This document shows, piece after piece, positions 45,647 to 59,199 of a stretch of 64,000 nt of DNA (within the stretch, counting starts at the first letter, position 1; each line of letters starts with the position of its first letter). A model generated the notes under the pieces. That model worked only from the letters and a program-made list of their open reading frames with translations, was not told the DNA's origin and did not search any database. The DNA is taken from NCBI RefSeq assembly GCF_000471905.2, contig NW_006499776.1:3831102-3895101 (forward strand), written 5' to 3'. The position numbers were made by a program, and so were the translations under genes. The stretch is from Amborella trichopoda (Eukaryota > Streptophyta > Magnoliopsida > Amborellales > Amborellaceae).

Positions 45647-48170
45647 TTATTCGGGGAACACTTTCCCTTTTCACTAATGTTTTCCTATTTCTTGTCTAGA
45701 AAGAGCCAAGATTTTGGGGAACCATTTTTGAGTGAAAGGATGTTATAAAGAAAATTACAGAGATTGTTGAGTTCCCTTATAGAGTACCTAGATGTACAAG
45801 GTTGCCAATTAAGGAAGAGTTGAAAATTAAAAACGTTGTGAAGGAGGAACATAATTACGTGGACATTAGAGAAAATTACAGTGAAATTTCTATAATTACT
45901 TCGGGGAATAGGACGCACCACCAATTGAGAAACCTATTTTTCCCTGAAAGCTACCCCTATTTGGATTGGTGATCATGTGTGAGGTTTTCCATCATGTGAC
46001 ACCACAAGAGGCTACCTAAGGCATGGCCCATATTTTTGGGAGAGAACAGGACAGAAGCAATGGCAACTCTTCAAAGATTTTTTCTTGTAATTTATCAGTA
46101 GGAAAAAAAGAATATTCTAATCGCCACCCACCACCTATCGTGTCAATGGACGGTGGTGATGAAAGTTTTGACGTTAAGTCCCTAGAGGGAACGGCAGCTG
46201 ACCTCCACCAACTATTTGTTGAAAAAAGCTTGTTTGAAGAATAGCATAATGACGCAGATCAAAATAAGATGGATTCAGTATTTTTTGTTTTTTGGTGACG
46301 CAGATCAAAATAAGATGAATTCAGTATTATTTGTTTTTTGGAGATTTAATTATTTCTTTATTTTTTTAGGTGTATTTTTATTTTATTAGAGTCATTAGTA
46401 CATTTTTTTGGGTTTGTTGATAAAGTACATATATTTTTTTAGGAAAAAATTGATTCCTATTTTTTTAGTAGGCATTTAATAGAGTTTACATTTTTTAAAA
46501 GATAAGTCTATTTTATATTTTTCTTGAGTTTTGTTTTATTTTTTGGAAAGGTCTATCTTGAGTTGATTTAGTAGGTTTATCTTGAGTTGCTTTTATTTTT
46601 GGAAATGTCTATCTTGAGTTGATTTTATTTTTGGAAAGGTCTATCTTGAATTGATTTAGTAGGCTTATATTTTGAAAATTTAGTTGAATTTGAGATTAGA
46701 AGTTGCCTTTTGCAATAGGTGTTAGGTCTTCTGATAAGAGTTGGGAGACCTAATGGGTTATCTTTAAAAAAAAAAAAAGTTACATTTTTGTTTAGGTTGC
46801 ATGGAGGGTTTGCATCCTAACATTAAAGGGCGTACACTCTTATTAGATAAGGAAGAGAGAATGCGTTTTAGAAAGTTTTGGAAAAGGTTTCTTTTTATGA
46901 AAGGATTACATGTACAATGTAATTGGGGATTGAATTTTATAAAATAAAAAAATTGATCTTTTTAGATCGTGTAGAGAAAGAGGCTTTTTGTGGGTAATTT
47001 CTTCCTTCTTGTGTGTATGGGTCCATAGCGGATGATTCGGATCCACACGTTTTGTTCGTTTTCTCTCTTAAATGCGGTTGTTTTTTGTCGGGTGTTGTTT
47101 ACTGATAATTTTATGCTGCATAACATAATTTGGGTGTTTGAAAAATGTTGACATTTGGGGTGCATTTGATATCTGGAAATGGCGGTTCCCAAAAACCCCA
47201 ATTCCAAAAACTATATCACTTATTTGATATTGGAAGTGCTCCACGGTTTTTAGAAGTCAGGGCTTCCGTAACCACATTAAAAAGGGGTAGTGGTGGCTCC
47301 CATAGGAGGCCATGGAAGTCGCCACCTCCACTCTTTGGCCATCATGTGCCTTCCCAAAATCAAATATGCCCTTAGGGATGTCTTATAGGAATAATGTATG
47401 AAAATGTCCAATTTTGAATGGGGAAATGTTTCTATAGTTTTTCTACTACATAGAGCATCTATGCTTCCTCTACCATCCAGCCATCCAATTTTATTCGAGT
47501 GAGCCACTCACTGTTTGAGGCCTCAAGGTATTTTATTTTTAATTTTTTATAAATTGTATGAATATGAAATTTGGTATATGCCATCTTCTCATTGGGGTTC
47601 ACCTACAAAAAATGTTAAAAACAATTTTGATAGAATATAATGACCAAAATATTCCTTAAAATTTTTAGGGCTATTTTGGTTATTTTATTTTATTGGAAAT
47701 TTATATATATATTTTTTACATGTGCGAGTTTAATAGAAGATTGAACGCCAAAAATTTGATGTCAAAATATTTTATAAAAAAAAATTTAAAATAAAATATT
47801 ATAAAGACAAGATATTTTGATTGGGAGCATCTTAACCCTCCATTCATAATGGATGGTTGCATAAGGGAGTATATAAGTTTTATGTTGTACGGGAAGCATG
47901 AAAAGCTTGCCCATTTTGAATTGGCTCAGAGTTCTAGGGTATTTTGTTCCAAATTTTGAACTTAGCACGTGTTTATCTAGATTGCCCTAGAATGGCCTGG
48001 AAATTATAATTATGTACACATCTGTTGGTCAAAAAATAATAATTTATGTACACATGTTCCCGATACTGGATGAGTGTGTCCACGTTTAAAGTTACGAATG
48101 ACGATTTAACCTTTTGTATTTGTGGCCAACGTATCTTTTGCAAAGATCTTCTATTCAAGCCTCCTACCTC
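45647..48170. other. no convincing gene; short tandem repeats
   Basis: One stop-free stretch of 78 codons (45736-45969, plus) and an ORF at 46023-46244 have no recognised domain and lie in different frames. A 46-bp unit starting GACGCAGATCAAAATAAGAT is duplicated at 46251-46342. TTTGGAAAGGTCTATCTTGA-like words recur at about 46542, 46598 and 46638. The rest is AT-rich and noncoding. Confidence 0.45.
47155..47373. mobile_element. possible small MITE
   Basis: The left end reads GGGGTGCATTTGATATCTGG and the reverse complement of the right end reads AAGGGCATATTTGATTTTGG, an imperfect inverted pair. GACAT occurs just outside both ends in inverted order. I could not find a clean target duplication. 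Confidence 0.35.
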
Positions 48171-48625
48171 AAGTATTATTAGAGCCAAGGGCTCATTCCA
48201 ACGAGTATTATCAGAGCCAAGGGCTCAAGAGTTGCTCCCTCGATGTACGCACAAATTCCCCATCTCACCTCAAAGACAATGATTAGAAATTTGTGTCTTC
48301 AAATGAAGGCATTGTTCGGTTCTCGAAAGCCATTGGGATGTGATGTTGAAAAGGGCATGTATAACCAACAACCTATCATTAAGGAATCAATTTGTATTAA
48401 AATCCAAAGAGATCGCAGAAGGAATCAGTAAAGATGGATATGTATGGCTTCTTTCTTTCCAATTGACCAAGGAATAGATAAAGCCACTTTTGAAAAAGTT
48501 GCTTCTGCTATATATTCAAAGCAAATGTGGGAGATTCCTCAAAATTCATTCCAGGGAGTTTGAAAGGTGAGAAAGTCCATCAAACTCTCGGGCTTGGGTT
48601 TGATGCAGTCCATCAAGTCTTGAAG
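48171..48625 (+). pseudogene. Ty1/copia gag remnant with primer-site-like sequence
   Basis: ATTATCAGAGCCAAGGGCTC at 48207-48226 resembles the TGGTATCAGAGCC primer site. A 33-bp earlier near-copy at 48174 makes a tandem pair. From 48279 the frame reads MIRNLCLQMKALFGSRKPLG and CDVEKG, then after a stop FPIDQGIDKATFEKVASAIY and a QMWEIPQNSFQGV block ending in a stop. This is the DUF4219/UBN2 copia Gag pattern. No pol domain is recognisable downstream, so only the gag end of the element survives. Confidence 0.8.
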
Positions 48626-50709
48626 TCCAAAACAGAACTCAAATAACAGCAGAACTAGGCCAGTTTATAGTTTTGCACGAAGAGGTCGGAGGTATTGTAG
48701 CCTGTTCTCTTGATTTTCGAGAATGTACCCTAGGATTAGTAGAGGGAAATATGGGTGTAATGAACTAATATTTTGACCCAATTCACTGTCAAAATTCGTT
48801 TCTTGGACAAAAAATGGCTTCAAGATGCAATCAACTTCAAAGACCCAATCGAATCAGCCTAGTTTAATATGAATTTGGTGGATAGAAAGATCAATGGCTT
48901 AGGAATCTATGATCCAAACATTATAAAGTTTGGAGTTATTTAAGGCTTCTATTGCATTCACTAGGTGTATTGTTTGAGTATGCAGCAAACTGTGACAAAA
49001 TATTATTCATTAGTGATCAAAAACAAATATTTTTACTTTGGTACATGTTTGAAAACTACTTCGGGTGAAGTTTTATTTGGAGTTTTGTGAAAAGGAAAGG
49101 ATATATTGTCTACCAGGTTAATATGGAAGGTGTATATTATTATCAGTATATATGTGAAGGGCAGGTACATTATTTTGTGTTTTATGGTAAGTCAAGGTAT
49201 AGTATAGGTCTCTGTGATTTATGTCTATTCTTGTCATTTGTATTTATCGATATAAAATAAGCTTGTATATTCATATTGATTAATGAACGTTGAGTCTCTT
49301 CAGAGAAACTTGGGACTTCTCACATCGCATCAAAGCCAAATTCATATTCGCCCTTTCCATTCTTCCTTTAGATCTGAAATGTTGTCACTGGTTTTTTCAG
49401 ACTAGACGAGTTTGTTCCTCATTCGGTGTACCTCTCTCATATTTTATGTTGGGTTTTCCTGGGTCTTCTGTCTTTATGAGGTTTGTCCCTCTCCTCTGTT
49501 TTTCATAAGCCCAGTTTGTACCTCTCTAGTCATTGTTGCTCCTCCCTACGGATAATCTCATTTCCTTGTTATTGACAACCTTTTGGGCAAAGCTTGTAAC
49601 ATTCCACAAGAACATCATATGCTTGATTGAGCGTTCTAACAATGAATCCATGCCTCACTTGGCCCCATTTGGCACACCTAGTGGCACAATTTCACGAAGC
49701 TCTTTTACTTGGTCTTAGATCTGTTGTCTATCTTTGTGGTCTTGGTTTAGAGCTCCCAGCAGCCCTTGCCTTTTGTTTGGTGAGATTTGATGGCTTGATC
49801 AACTTCTTTGAATGTGAGCAAGAGAAAAACATCCAAATCTAAGAGCACCACTATTCCTCCAAAAAAAAATAAAAAGAAAAAATAGTCATTCCGCCACTCT
49901 GTCTATTTCACCTCTTGATCTTGATCCCTAGATCTAGATACATCTCAAATCTGACCCAGTTAGCCAAAAAATCCAATTTGTCTAAAGATCTATCAGAGAA
50001 CATGGTGTCATACGAGATCCATCGAAAAATCATCCTTGACCAAAAAACGAAAAAAAAACTGAAAATATCCCAAAAAACCATTAAATCTGAAATGCATGTC
50101 ATTCTATCATTTGACCTCTAAACAATCACCATATTCATCGCCTTCCCTCTGAAATTTAACGGCCTCTTTTGAAAAATGAAAGCCAACAACGTGAATTAGC
50201 ACAGTTTATGTAGTTTAAAATTTTTCTTTTTCCAAACCGGCAATAATACTTACACAAGTCCAAATATAACAAAATAAATTCAAATAAGCAAATAATAACT
50301 CAAATTTGGATTCTCACCTGCTGCCACTTTAACAATTCTCTATTTCATGAACCAAAATTACATAACCATTAACTTGGGAACAAGAAACATAAACTGTAGT
50401 AAAGTAAAAAAAGATGCCAAAAGACTACCTCAATTGGACTTGATACACCCCATTCTTCCATTGATGGCGCTCAGGATCACGGTCTTTCTTTAGATCTCAC
50501 AACTATGGGAAGCCCTGGCTAGAAACCCTCAAGAGATATGAGAGTAATGGAACAAGCTAGGGCTTAGTGTATATGGGGCATGCCCCTCTTAGGTCAAAAG
50601 ATGGTTTGGGGTATGCCTCCTCTTTTTCTTTTTCTTTTCTCTAATATTTTTCTTAAGTATGGGAGAGATAGAGATGAGGCTAGAGAAATGAGAGAGGGTG
50701 TCATGCTAC
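48626..50709. other. decayed repeat sequence, no gene seen
   Basis: Possibly the rest of the copia element or its LTR (49240-49330 looks LTR-like), but I see no protease, integrase or polymerase motif. The frames at 49290-49842 are unrecognised. Confidence 0.4.

Positions 50710-50746
<37 letters not shown>
50710..50746. repeat. (GA)n microsatellite
   Basis: A nearly pure GA dinucleotide run of about 36 bases. Confidence 0.9.
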
Positions 50747-50752
<6 letters not shown>

Positions 50753-52679
50753 GTGGTATGTAGAAAAGAAACCTTATAGAGATCTTTTATAGACTTGAGG
50801 TTAGGGTTAAAGTTTAGTCATCCTTATGAGATTTGAGCTAGACCATTGATGAAAGGAGACCTATAGGGTGAGAGATCTTAGTCTTATAATCCATAGATCA
50901 ACCATCATGATTTAATGGAAGGTACTAGAACCTTATCCCTTAGCTTCATTAATATGATCTCATCAAATATTTGTTGGCTATATGGCCTTTCAAGACTTTA
51001 AAGCCAAGAGTTTGTTGCTCAGTGGGAGTAACAGAGAGATTGAAGCTAGGTGCTTTGTTAACTGGGACCCATGTTCATATACCTCAAGAACATGAGGCAA
51101 TGAGTGTTTGCACTTTGAGAGAGCAATATCTCACGGAGGTATGAAGGTCACCTTTAAGTTATGAATATATTGATTAGGATACCTCATGAATGATATGATT
51201 GGCCAAGGTTACGAGAACCATACGATAACAATATGCTTTGAGTACTTTTCAGTATTCGCCCTATATAAAATAATCATGACTTATAGGACATAATTTCGTA
51301 CTCTAACATGAGACCACTCCATAGCATATGCATGGGAAGCTACTATTCTATAGTATAATCCAACTTAGAAGAGCTCTTGCAATGTGCCTTGAGCGGACCC
51401 ATATATTGGAGAACTTATATGTCCCATATGGATGAACCTGTAATCGATTGAGAATCTAGAAAGCTAGATCAGGGTGACTTTGATGTGGCCAATTATGTGT
51501 CCCTGCATAGAGCATAGGCCTGTTGGGTCACCATGACATGAGAGTGAACTACCATTCGGGACTAACCCAATGAAATATTCCAATTCCTAGTGTTTAACCT
51601 AGAGATTTCTTTACATTTAGTCCATTTAAGTTTATCTTGATAATAAAATGTGTGTTTATGATTATATATTATTTATAAGTTTCTTTGGATTTTTTGAGAT
51701 GTTTTTGGAACTTTTAAACTAAAAACAATATGCCATTTGGAGTTTGTTTGGCTTAAATACCATATAAAGACATCCTATGGGGATGCCACTTGGGTCCCAA
51801 GTGGCCATAGAGATGCCATGTGCCACCCCCCACATTTTCTCTTGTGGCTGACCTCCTGATGAAACACCACTTATGGGGGCCTAGTTGTCTTATATATATT
51901 TGATGTTTTATTCCTTTATGTACTATAATGTGAAGATTTGAAATTTGAATATATAAGTTTTGAATTTGATTTTGTCACATGCTTTAGTTCCACAATGTGA
52001 CTTGTTTTGGCATGTGTGATACCAATATTATTTGAGAACTATTTTAAATTAAAAATCTTAGCCATATCAGATATTTTGGTATGTGTGAATTTCAGATGTG
52101 CCTTTATCCCATAAGTTTCAGCCATGTAAAGAATAAGTGTTAGTGAAACCTCATTGGGTGTGTCGTAAGATATTTTCTTTACAAATATGGTCTTTTTCAA
52201 TTACTAAAAAAGACATGCTCTTGTCCATAAAGTGCTTTAATGATTTTAACAAAACCTATGGGCTTTTATGGAATCTTTACAATGGACTCAAGTTGAATTT
52301 TTCTGTGGGGAATGATGAAAGTATAAAAGATTTGAACTAGGGTTTAAGGGGTGATAAAGGTGACTAAATCTAATCACTTGATCTAGGTGGTTGGATAAGA
52401 ATGAGTGGATAGGATTATGCTCTCTTATGTGCCATAGATGAGGAGCAACAAACTACTTGTTTATCTAACTTCACAACAAACTACTTGTTTATACTCGAAA
52501 TCGTGGGTAGGGGACTTCGGCCCACCTTGGTTTTGGGGGCAAACAAATCAATGAGTTGATAGAGTATGAGTCCCGTCAAATTACATTCCGAGGGAGAATT
52601 AGGTCCTAAGACCTTATTCCTCTTGGATCGCTGACAAAGACGGTTTCCCTACTATCTTAACCTTGGAGCTCAACAAAGA
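50747..52679. other. no gene seen; probable LTR-type noncoding DNA
   Basis: Nearly two kb without a coding frame of interest. The wording and length suggest a large LTR, but I found no second copy or terminal motif. Confidence 0.4.
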
Positions 52680-54190
52680 AAGTTTTTGAAAAAGGGTTGA
52701 GATAAACTTAAGATTTTAAGAAAATAAGTTTAGAAAGAGAACAAGGGAAGAGAACCACAAATAAGCAATTAAACTAGGGAAATATAAATAAATCTGGGTG
52801 AAGAATTTAACTACAAGATACAAGAAAAATAAGAAATTGAAGAACATGGAGACAAGAGAGTGAGTCTAATCTAAACACGAACTACATAGAATAAAAAGAG
52901 AGAGTATTATGGAAATGCGAGTATGATTATGAAGAAGGAAAGATATGAGATCCTCATCAATGAAACAAAGAGATAGGTATGAAGTGCGAATAAAGGGAAT
53001 AATATAACATGAGAAGAAATAAAATGAGAGAGAGATAGAGAAGAAAGCCAATACTAATAAATAACATGCAATAAGAATAACAAAACTAATTACAAGAAAG
53101 AGATTGAAGGAAAGAGCATAAGAAAAAGTGTTAAGATGAATGAGATAAAAAGAAATAGGGAGTGATTCATTAAAAAGGGGAAGAAAAAATAGATGAGTAC
53201 AGATTACTAATAAGAGATAATGAAAGACAAGAAGGGTAAATGTAACAAGAAGAGGATGAGGGAGACTAAACTACTGAACAAAATATAAAGAAAAAAGATA
53301 ACGTAAGTATGAAAGAGAGTAGGGGATGAGAGGGATGGAGTAAACGAGATTTAAACTACATAATAAGGGGAAAGAGAAGATATTAAAGTAAATCTCCCTA
53401 ATTAAGATGGAAAAATCATAATAAAGAAGAACGAATAATCACTATAAAGAAAAGATGAGAAATAAGAGAGATCTACATTATTGAAAGAGTAAGAGGAGAA
53501 AAGAGAAACATACAACAAATTACAAGAAATAAATATAACAAGAAGAGAGAAAAATTGAGATGAGAAGAGAGAGAGGATCTACACTATCAAATAGAGAAAA
53601 CTAAGAGGAAACATCAATGTAACAAGCTAAGGGAATGGATGCTCATGAAAGACGAAGAAAATCAATCTATAGTAAAGAAAATAAGAGAAAATGGAGATCT
53701 ACATCATAAGAGAATAAAATAGGAACAAGATTAAACATAACAAACCTAACAAAAAAAATAAATATTATTAAGAAGAGAGAGGAAGCCATTTAATAAAGAG
53801 AAAGAGAGAGGAGGGTCTACACCCCTAAATGAAGGAAACCAAGAAAAGAAATAATGCACCCAATCAGGAGAAATGAATGTACGCCTACAAAGAAGGAAAT
53901 GATCTTGCAATGACAGAGATAAAAAGAGAGAAGAGATTCAATATAAGTAACTACGTATAATAAATACTACACTAAGTGAGAAAACAAAGGAACATAAATA
54001 CCATCATAAAATAAGAGAAAATAAGGAAAAATAGATAAATGTAATAAAAGGAAATAAATGCAAAAGATATGAAAAGAGGAAAAGGGGAGCTACATCAAAA
54101 AATGGAGAAGAGAATGAAGAATTCATAAACACAACTAATAAATTAGAATAAATCCTAGGAAAAAAAATGAAAAGAGAAAAAAAACAACAT
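52680..54190 (+). repeat. 1.5-kb purine-rich block of degenerate ~115-bp repeats
   Basis: The plus strand is mostly A and G for about 1.5 kb; two sampled 60-base stretches (53281-53340 and 53521-53580) hold only 10 and 12 pyrimidines. A recurrent anchor (GAGAGATCTACA and variants) falls at about 53471, 53577, 53697 and 53815, spacing 106-120 bp, with weaker copies at about 53350 and 54090. Words such as ACATAACAAA and GAGAAAATAAG recur between anchors. No coding frame exists on either strand beyond composition artefacts. Confidence 0.7.
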
Positions 54191-57100
54191 TTAGGCCTGG
54201 CCCCTAAGCCCAACACTTAAAGTCGGTGCCAATTCAGATTGTATGGTTGACAGTCAATCCCGAACTTTCTCGGTTTTTAAGGGGGCAAATAGAAATAAGA
54301 AGAGGACAGCCCGAAAGGTCTGATTATCCTGACCACCTTTGGTTTGAAGTGTAGCTTGAACGAGTTTGTAGTTGTGGTTTTGGATAAAAAAGGTTTGGTG
54401 GAATGAGGGTTGTTCAACTGGGCTCACCTTGGGGCTCTTCTCTCAAGCTCAAACTTGGGATCAAGTGTAAAGAATTTGGGCATAACTTAGGCTAAAAATC
54501 CTTGAAAGTCCAGAACTTTTGGATGGGGCAAAAGGGGCTACTTGTAGGAAAAATGTACCCTTGATAGCTTGTAGGTCGGTTTTGTGCCATTTTTTGGGTC
54601 ATCAAAGCTCTGACGACACTTGAATTGGCGCTGGCGCCGGTTGGAATGGTGTCATGTCATTAATCCTGCAATATGACAGTTAGAAAAAATTAATTGCTCA
54701 TTAATGACACTTTGATATGACCTGTAAGAATTTGGCGCCATTGGCAATGGTGTCGGCGACATTCTGACTGCCTTCAAATCTCTGTTTGGACTCGTATCAT
54801 GTTCTGGTGACTCTAATCCAATTCAGATGGACCAATCATAGCTTAAAGCTATTTTGACTCGCACCGATAACATTTGGATTGCTGTCAGATACCAGCTGGC
54901 ACGCTGTTTTAGTTTTACCTTTGTTTGATCATCAACGAATGAGAATTCGACAATCATGCGCCGTACTAACATCTGACATGTCAATACAGACTTTCCAAGT
55001 TGGTACATATGGACTGGCATATCTGGTTAGGTGCCTCTATCTCATTCTCCAGATCTAGATGATTTGGCGGCACCTATCTCAGGTTTCTAGTGAACCCGAG
55101 ACTTGGGATCGCTCTCTCAGGAACCTTGCTCAACAGCAAGGGCAGGTATACTAACCGATGAGAGAGGAATTTAAGGTGGGTTTGGGACTTACTCGGGCTG
55201 GCTCGCAAGGGTGCTCTCTTAGATCACGAAGAAAGCCCCTCAGCTACTTTAGCTGGTTTGGAATCGCCTTCCTTGACCTGCGATCACCTTTTTTCTGCAC
55301 AACACTAACATAGTTAATTTTCAAGACAAGTGGGCCGAAGGGACCCCCCTTGTCTTAGGGCAATGTAGGTTCATATGAGAGAGTGATGGAGCGGAAGGTT
55401 CAAATAAAGATAGAAAAGAGAAGAGCTCTTGATGAATGGGAAAGACTAGCATGACAGTTGTAAAGTTACCAACTCGGAGTGGTAGCAAGACGAGCATGTA
55501 CTCAGGACCAGCACGGCAGTAATACTACTCGAAACCGAGGCCGATACAATTGTCCACATCTGATGTGGCAGCAAGAGATAGCCAGACTGCTATGGCAGTG
55601 CTAGGCTAAGTCTACCCTCAATCAAGTGAGAAGAGAAAAAGAAAAAAAAAAGAGAAGAAGAAAAGGGAATGAAGAGAGATAGAGCAAGACGGCGTAGGGA
55701 GGAAGAATCCAGGCCGCAATGGGCCTAGCCGTTAGCATTATGAGACGACACCGCGTCCTTTGGGGGTGGCGATGGCTTCTAGTGAGGCTTACGGCGATAG
55801 CTCTCTGTGAGGCACACAATGCTAGATGTGGTACACGAGAGAAACTGTAGATGACAATAAGCATCATTGTTGGCAGCGCGAGAAAGCAACACATCTCTTG
55901 CGGACAAGGATGACGATGAGCAGCTCCGTTTGCAAATCTCATCGAGAGATAGAGATGCGCAAATAGAAGGGGAAAAAGAGCTCGTGCATGGCACTGCCAT
56001 CGCCATGCGAGACCTGTTAAACCACAGGAAGGAGAAAAAGGAAAGAAAGAGGCATGCACGACATTGCCACTGCCGTGCATGCCCTCTGAGGGAGGCTCAG
56101 GTGACGAATATGAAGGAAGAAAAGAAGAGAGAGAATGTTTATCTTGAGTCTAGGGGTACCGATCCAAAAATTTCTCTCTCCTTACTCTTTCTCTCCAAAC
56201 ATGACCCAACAATGCGAAGGAAATGGAATTCTATTCAGTAAAACTTCTCTTTTGTGAAGGGTTTCAAGCCCTTACGTACAATGATGGTATGTGGAATGTA
56301 TAGAATTGTACCCCAACATGGGTGGATTGATCAAAATAAACCTATGAGATGGAAATTAAGATTTAACTGAATTAAAAAAAATTAAAAAATAGGGTGTAAA
56401 ATGACAGATTTGCCCCTTCTTAACAAGTTGTGGAATTTAAAGACAGTCCATGTGTTATCCTAGAACGTCCATGATATTTCACGGATGATACGGGGTTGTT
56501 CTGATGCCCTTTTGATTGAAAAATGATTGGTTTCTTATAGGGCTAGGCATAACGATCGATTTGATACCAACTTTGAGCCATGGATCATGTTTTTAGGGCG
56601 CGATCATGTGACTTGAAATTTGAATGAATCATGAAACTTTTGATCAATTATGTGTTCGTTCCTTGATGTTTTCATGTGATTTCTTTGCTGGATCACACTG
56701 AGCATGCTGTCACAATCGCGGGGCAACAAAGGCAGCGTGATTTCATGCCCGAATGAAGTTTCTGCAACTTTGAAGTTTTGGTCGAAATCTAGAATTCTTG
56801 TGACAGAATTTACAGTCACTTTGTCGGATATGTGTGCGAAATCAGACCGTTCATCATGTACGGGGTTCAGACTCGAGATAGCCCTAGAAATTACGCACGC
56901 AATGGAATTGGTTCCATGTCGATCGGGACCACGACCGGCGTGATTTGGTTGCTCGAGTGAGGCACGATGCTGCTGATTTTCCTGTACTTTCTTCACGGAT
57001 CAACAACTTCTCTCTAGCTTTTCTTCTCGCTCGGGCTTCGTCATGGGGCATACCACATATCGAAACGCTCGTCTCAATGAGACGAACACGCTCCATCATG

Positions 57101-57200
57101 TTTGAGCATGATCTGATCTTGAACGAGGGAGATATAAGTGTTGAAAGTTAATGGTTGTGACTGCCGCTTCAATGGAGTTGAGCTGTAGGTTGGCCGCACG
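54191..57200. other. noncoding, LTR/leader-like sequence
   Basis: A junction at 54191-54300 introduces more GC-rich wording. TTGGCGCCATTGG and GGCGCTGGCGCCGG words occur at 54620-54760, and related GCGCC/GGTGCC words return at 57750-59820, so both sides may derive from one gypsy-type element. At 55740-56060 GATGACAATAAGCATCATTG-like units recall the 57-bp minisatellite at 7440. The frames at 56604-57151 are open on both strands but carry no motif I recognise. Confidence 0.45.
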
Positions 57201-58110
57201 GGAATAGCGTGCGGCTCCTCCTGTTTTTCTCCTTCACCTATAACGTCTTCCTGGGATGTCTGCTCAAGCTCAAATTTGACCCTTGGGGGTTCTCAACTGT
57301 GCCATATTCAATGGCGATAGTTCCACAGTAAATTGAGACACCGAAAATTTAGCTCTAGTTATACGGTCCATTTCAGGGTGCCAAAGGCTAATTCCACCGA
57401 TATTGTTTCTTAGTCTGCGCTGCCTTAGACATGTCAGAATTGAGACAAAACTTTGTAGGATACTTTTGAGAGTCCTTAAGAAGATGTTGGCCAGTTATGA
57501 GGCTATTTTGAGACTGTAGAAATTTCCACTATTTGTTAGGCTTTATTCACTGGGGACTCATGATGATGAAAAATATCTTCCAACAATGTCATCTTGTTAT
57601 CTCAATCATGTCGGCCAAGTTTTTTCCCTCCTGGTGGATGTCTTAGAACCTAACGTTAGTTAAAATAACACTATTGGTATTGACATTGCCACCAAGCTTC
57701 TGGATGCTCTGGAGCTCATTTGGGGCTTGGGTCTAGGTGCTGGTCGGAATGACACTGGTGCCAGTGGGAATGGTGCCGAGTGTTTGTTCGCTCAGATTGC
57801 ACGCTTTACGACTGAGATGCCTTTAGTATCTAGCCATCAGACTCTTGGCAGGGCTTTTATGCTTGTTGAGGTAGCATCAGAACCTTTTCCTTTTGAAATA
57901 CTTCATGATCAGGTTGTTCTAAGTCTATCTTTTCTTGTTTCATCTCTTGATGCCTTTGGTTCCACTTGGAGAAATAAGGGTTTGGTGGAGGCTCGATTTA
58001 CGGAGAAGGGGTTCCGACGGGGTGAATGGTTTAAAATATCTAGGTGGTCTGCCTGGGACATTTCAACCTATGTATAGTATCTCCAATTGAGATCGGGGTG
58101 TCTATAGTTG
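57201..58110 (-). repeat. possible gypsy LTR fragment ending at TATAGACACCCC
   Basis: GATCGGGGTGTCTATAG at about 58091-58107 is, on the minus strand, close to the TGTAGACACCCC start of the Tat-like LTR at 7249. The preceding few hundred bases have LTR-like wording. No partner LTR or primer site was found, so this rests on the end motif alone. Confidence 0.35.
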
Positions 58111-59189
58111 CCCCTCTTTGTGGCTTGTGTCTTACTCAAGCGGTAAGAAATAAAAGCAGTAAAGAAGTAGACCCCTACAGCAGGAGAGTTGGGTGGAGGA
58201 AAGAATCTTGAATGTTCATCCACAGAGTCATGGCCTCATGAGAGACGTGCCTGTCATGTCTGGTGGTCTCACCTTGGATATGGTGGTTTGCTTAGCCCAT
58301 CGTATAGGGTGTCCTAGGTTGGTGGCTCCCAGAAATCATTGCTTGGACCCGGAGGTTGTAGTTTCATTTGTATATTGTAGGCCGGTGTACCAATTCCCGA
58401 CGATTCAGAGTCAAAATCATCTTGTATGGAATGTAGTAATTGAGAAGGGCAGATAAATCTCAACTGAATAGATCATAGATGGCCTCATATCCCAAGTGTG
58501 TTACTAGGGTGGTCTTGGGCTAGTGATGGCTTAGGAATTGAGAGTTTTTCTTTTTCCTTTTTAGTTTTGATGGGGAAAAAAGGTTGGTAAGAAGTTTCTA
58601 CTTTCCATAGTTATATCTCGTTAGATGGAGTGACTATAAGTGCAATATGATCATCATTATCGGGGGTGACTATAAGTGCAATATGATCATCATTATCGGG
58701 GCTATTCCGACTCCTTTGTTTTCAAAAATCAGTTTTAGTACAAGAAAGTTTTAAAATCAGGGAGGAAGGTGTTTAGAACAAATACTAATGCTAGGTTACG
58801 ATTTGAACAAAAAAGATTAAAGTTAAAAAATGGCATACATATAGTAAAAGTTTTGAGAAAATTCCAGAGAGGGTTGTCCCTTGTGCTGGATTTTTGGGTT
58901 TTTAGAAGAGAGGAATTTTCAAAAGTTAAATATAGACTTGGTTTTCCTTTTAAACTCATGTGACTGAGGAGTCACTCGAGCAGTTTAACGTCATGCGGTG
59001 GTGATGGAGGGGGTAAGAAGTTTAACGTCATGTATCTATGGACGAGGTAAGTAGTTTAACGTCATGCATCTATGGGCGAATATCGAATAGGACTGCCCCT
59101 AGTGGGTATCACCAGTATCCGTTGAGAAGTATTGAAGGGATATTGGCTTTGGCCAATTATATAACTAATTGGGGGGTCTGGTATCTGCT
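58111..59189. other. noncoding with two short tandem repeats
   Basis: Besides the 36-bp perfect duplication (58630-58701) there are three units of about 34-38 bp starting AGTTTAACGTCATG at 58982, 59019 and 59053. Frames at 58193-58456 and 58769-58963 are unrecognised. Confidence 0.5.
58630..58701. repeat. perfect 36-bp tandem duplication
   Basis: GTGACTATAAGTGCAATATG followed by ATCATCATTATCGGGG is present twice, at 58630-58665 and 58666-58701, without a difference that I can see. The identity implies a recent event or an assembly artefact. Confidence 0.9.
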
Positions 59190-59199
59190 CTAGGTCAGA

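Noticed and set aside
45736..46244. Two plus-strand open stretches (78 and 73 codons) as possible exons of an unknown gene
   Set aside because: Different frames, no recognised domain and no second supporting exon; I could not justify a gene call.
56604..57151. Open frames on both strands with fairly balanced composition
   Set aside because: No motif on either strand; openness on both strands suggests composition, not coding.
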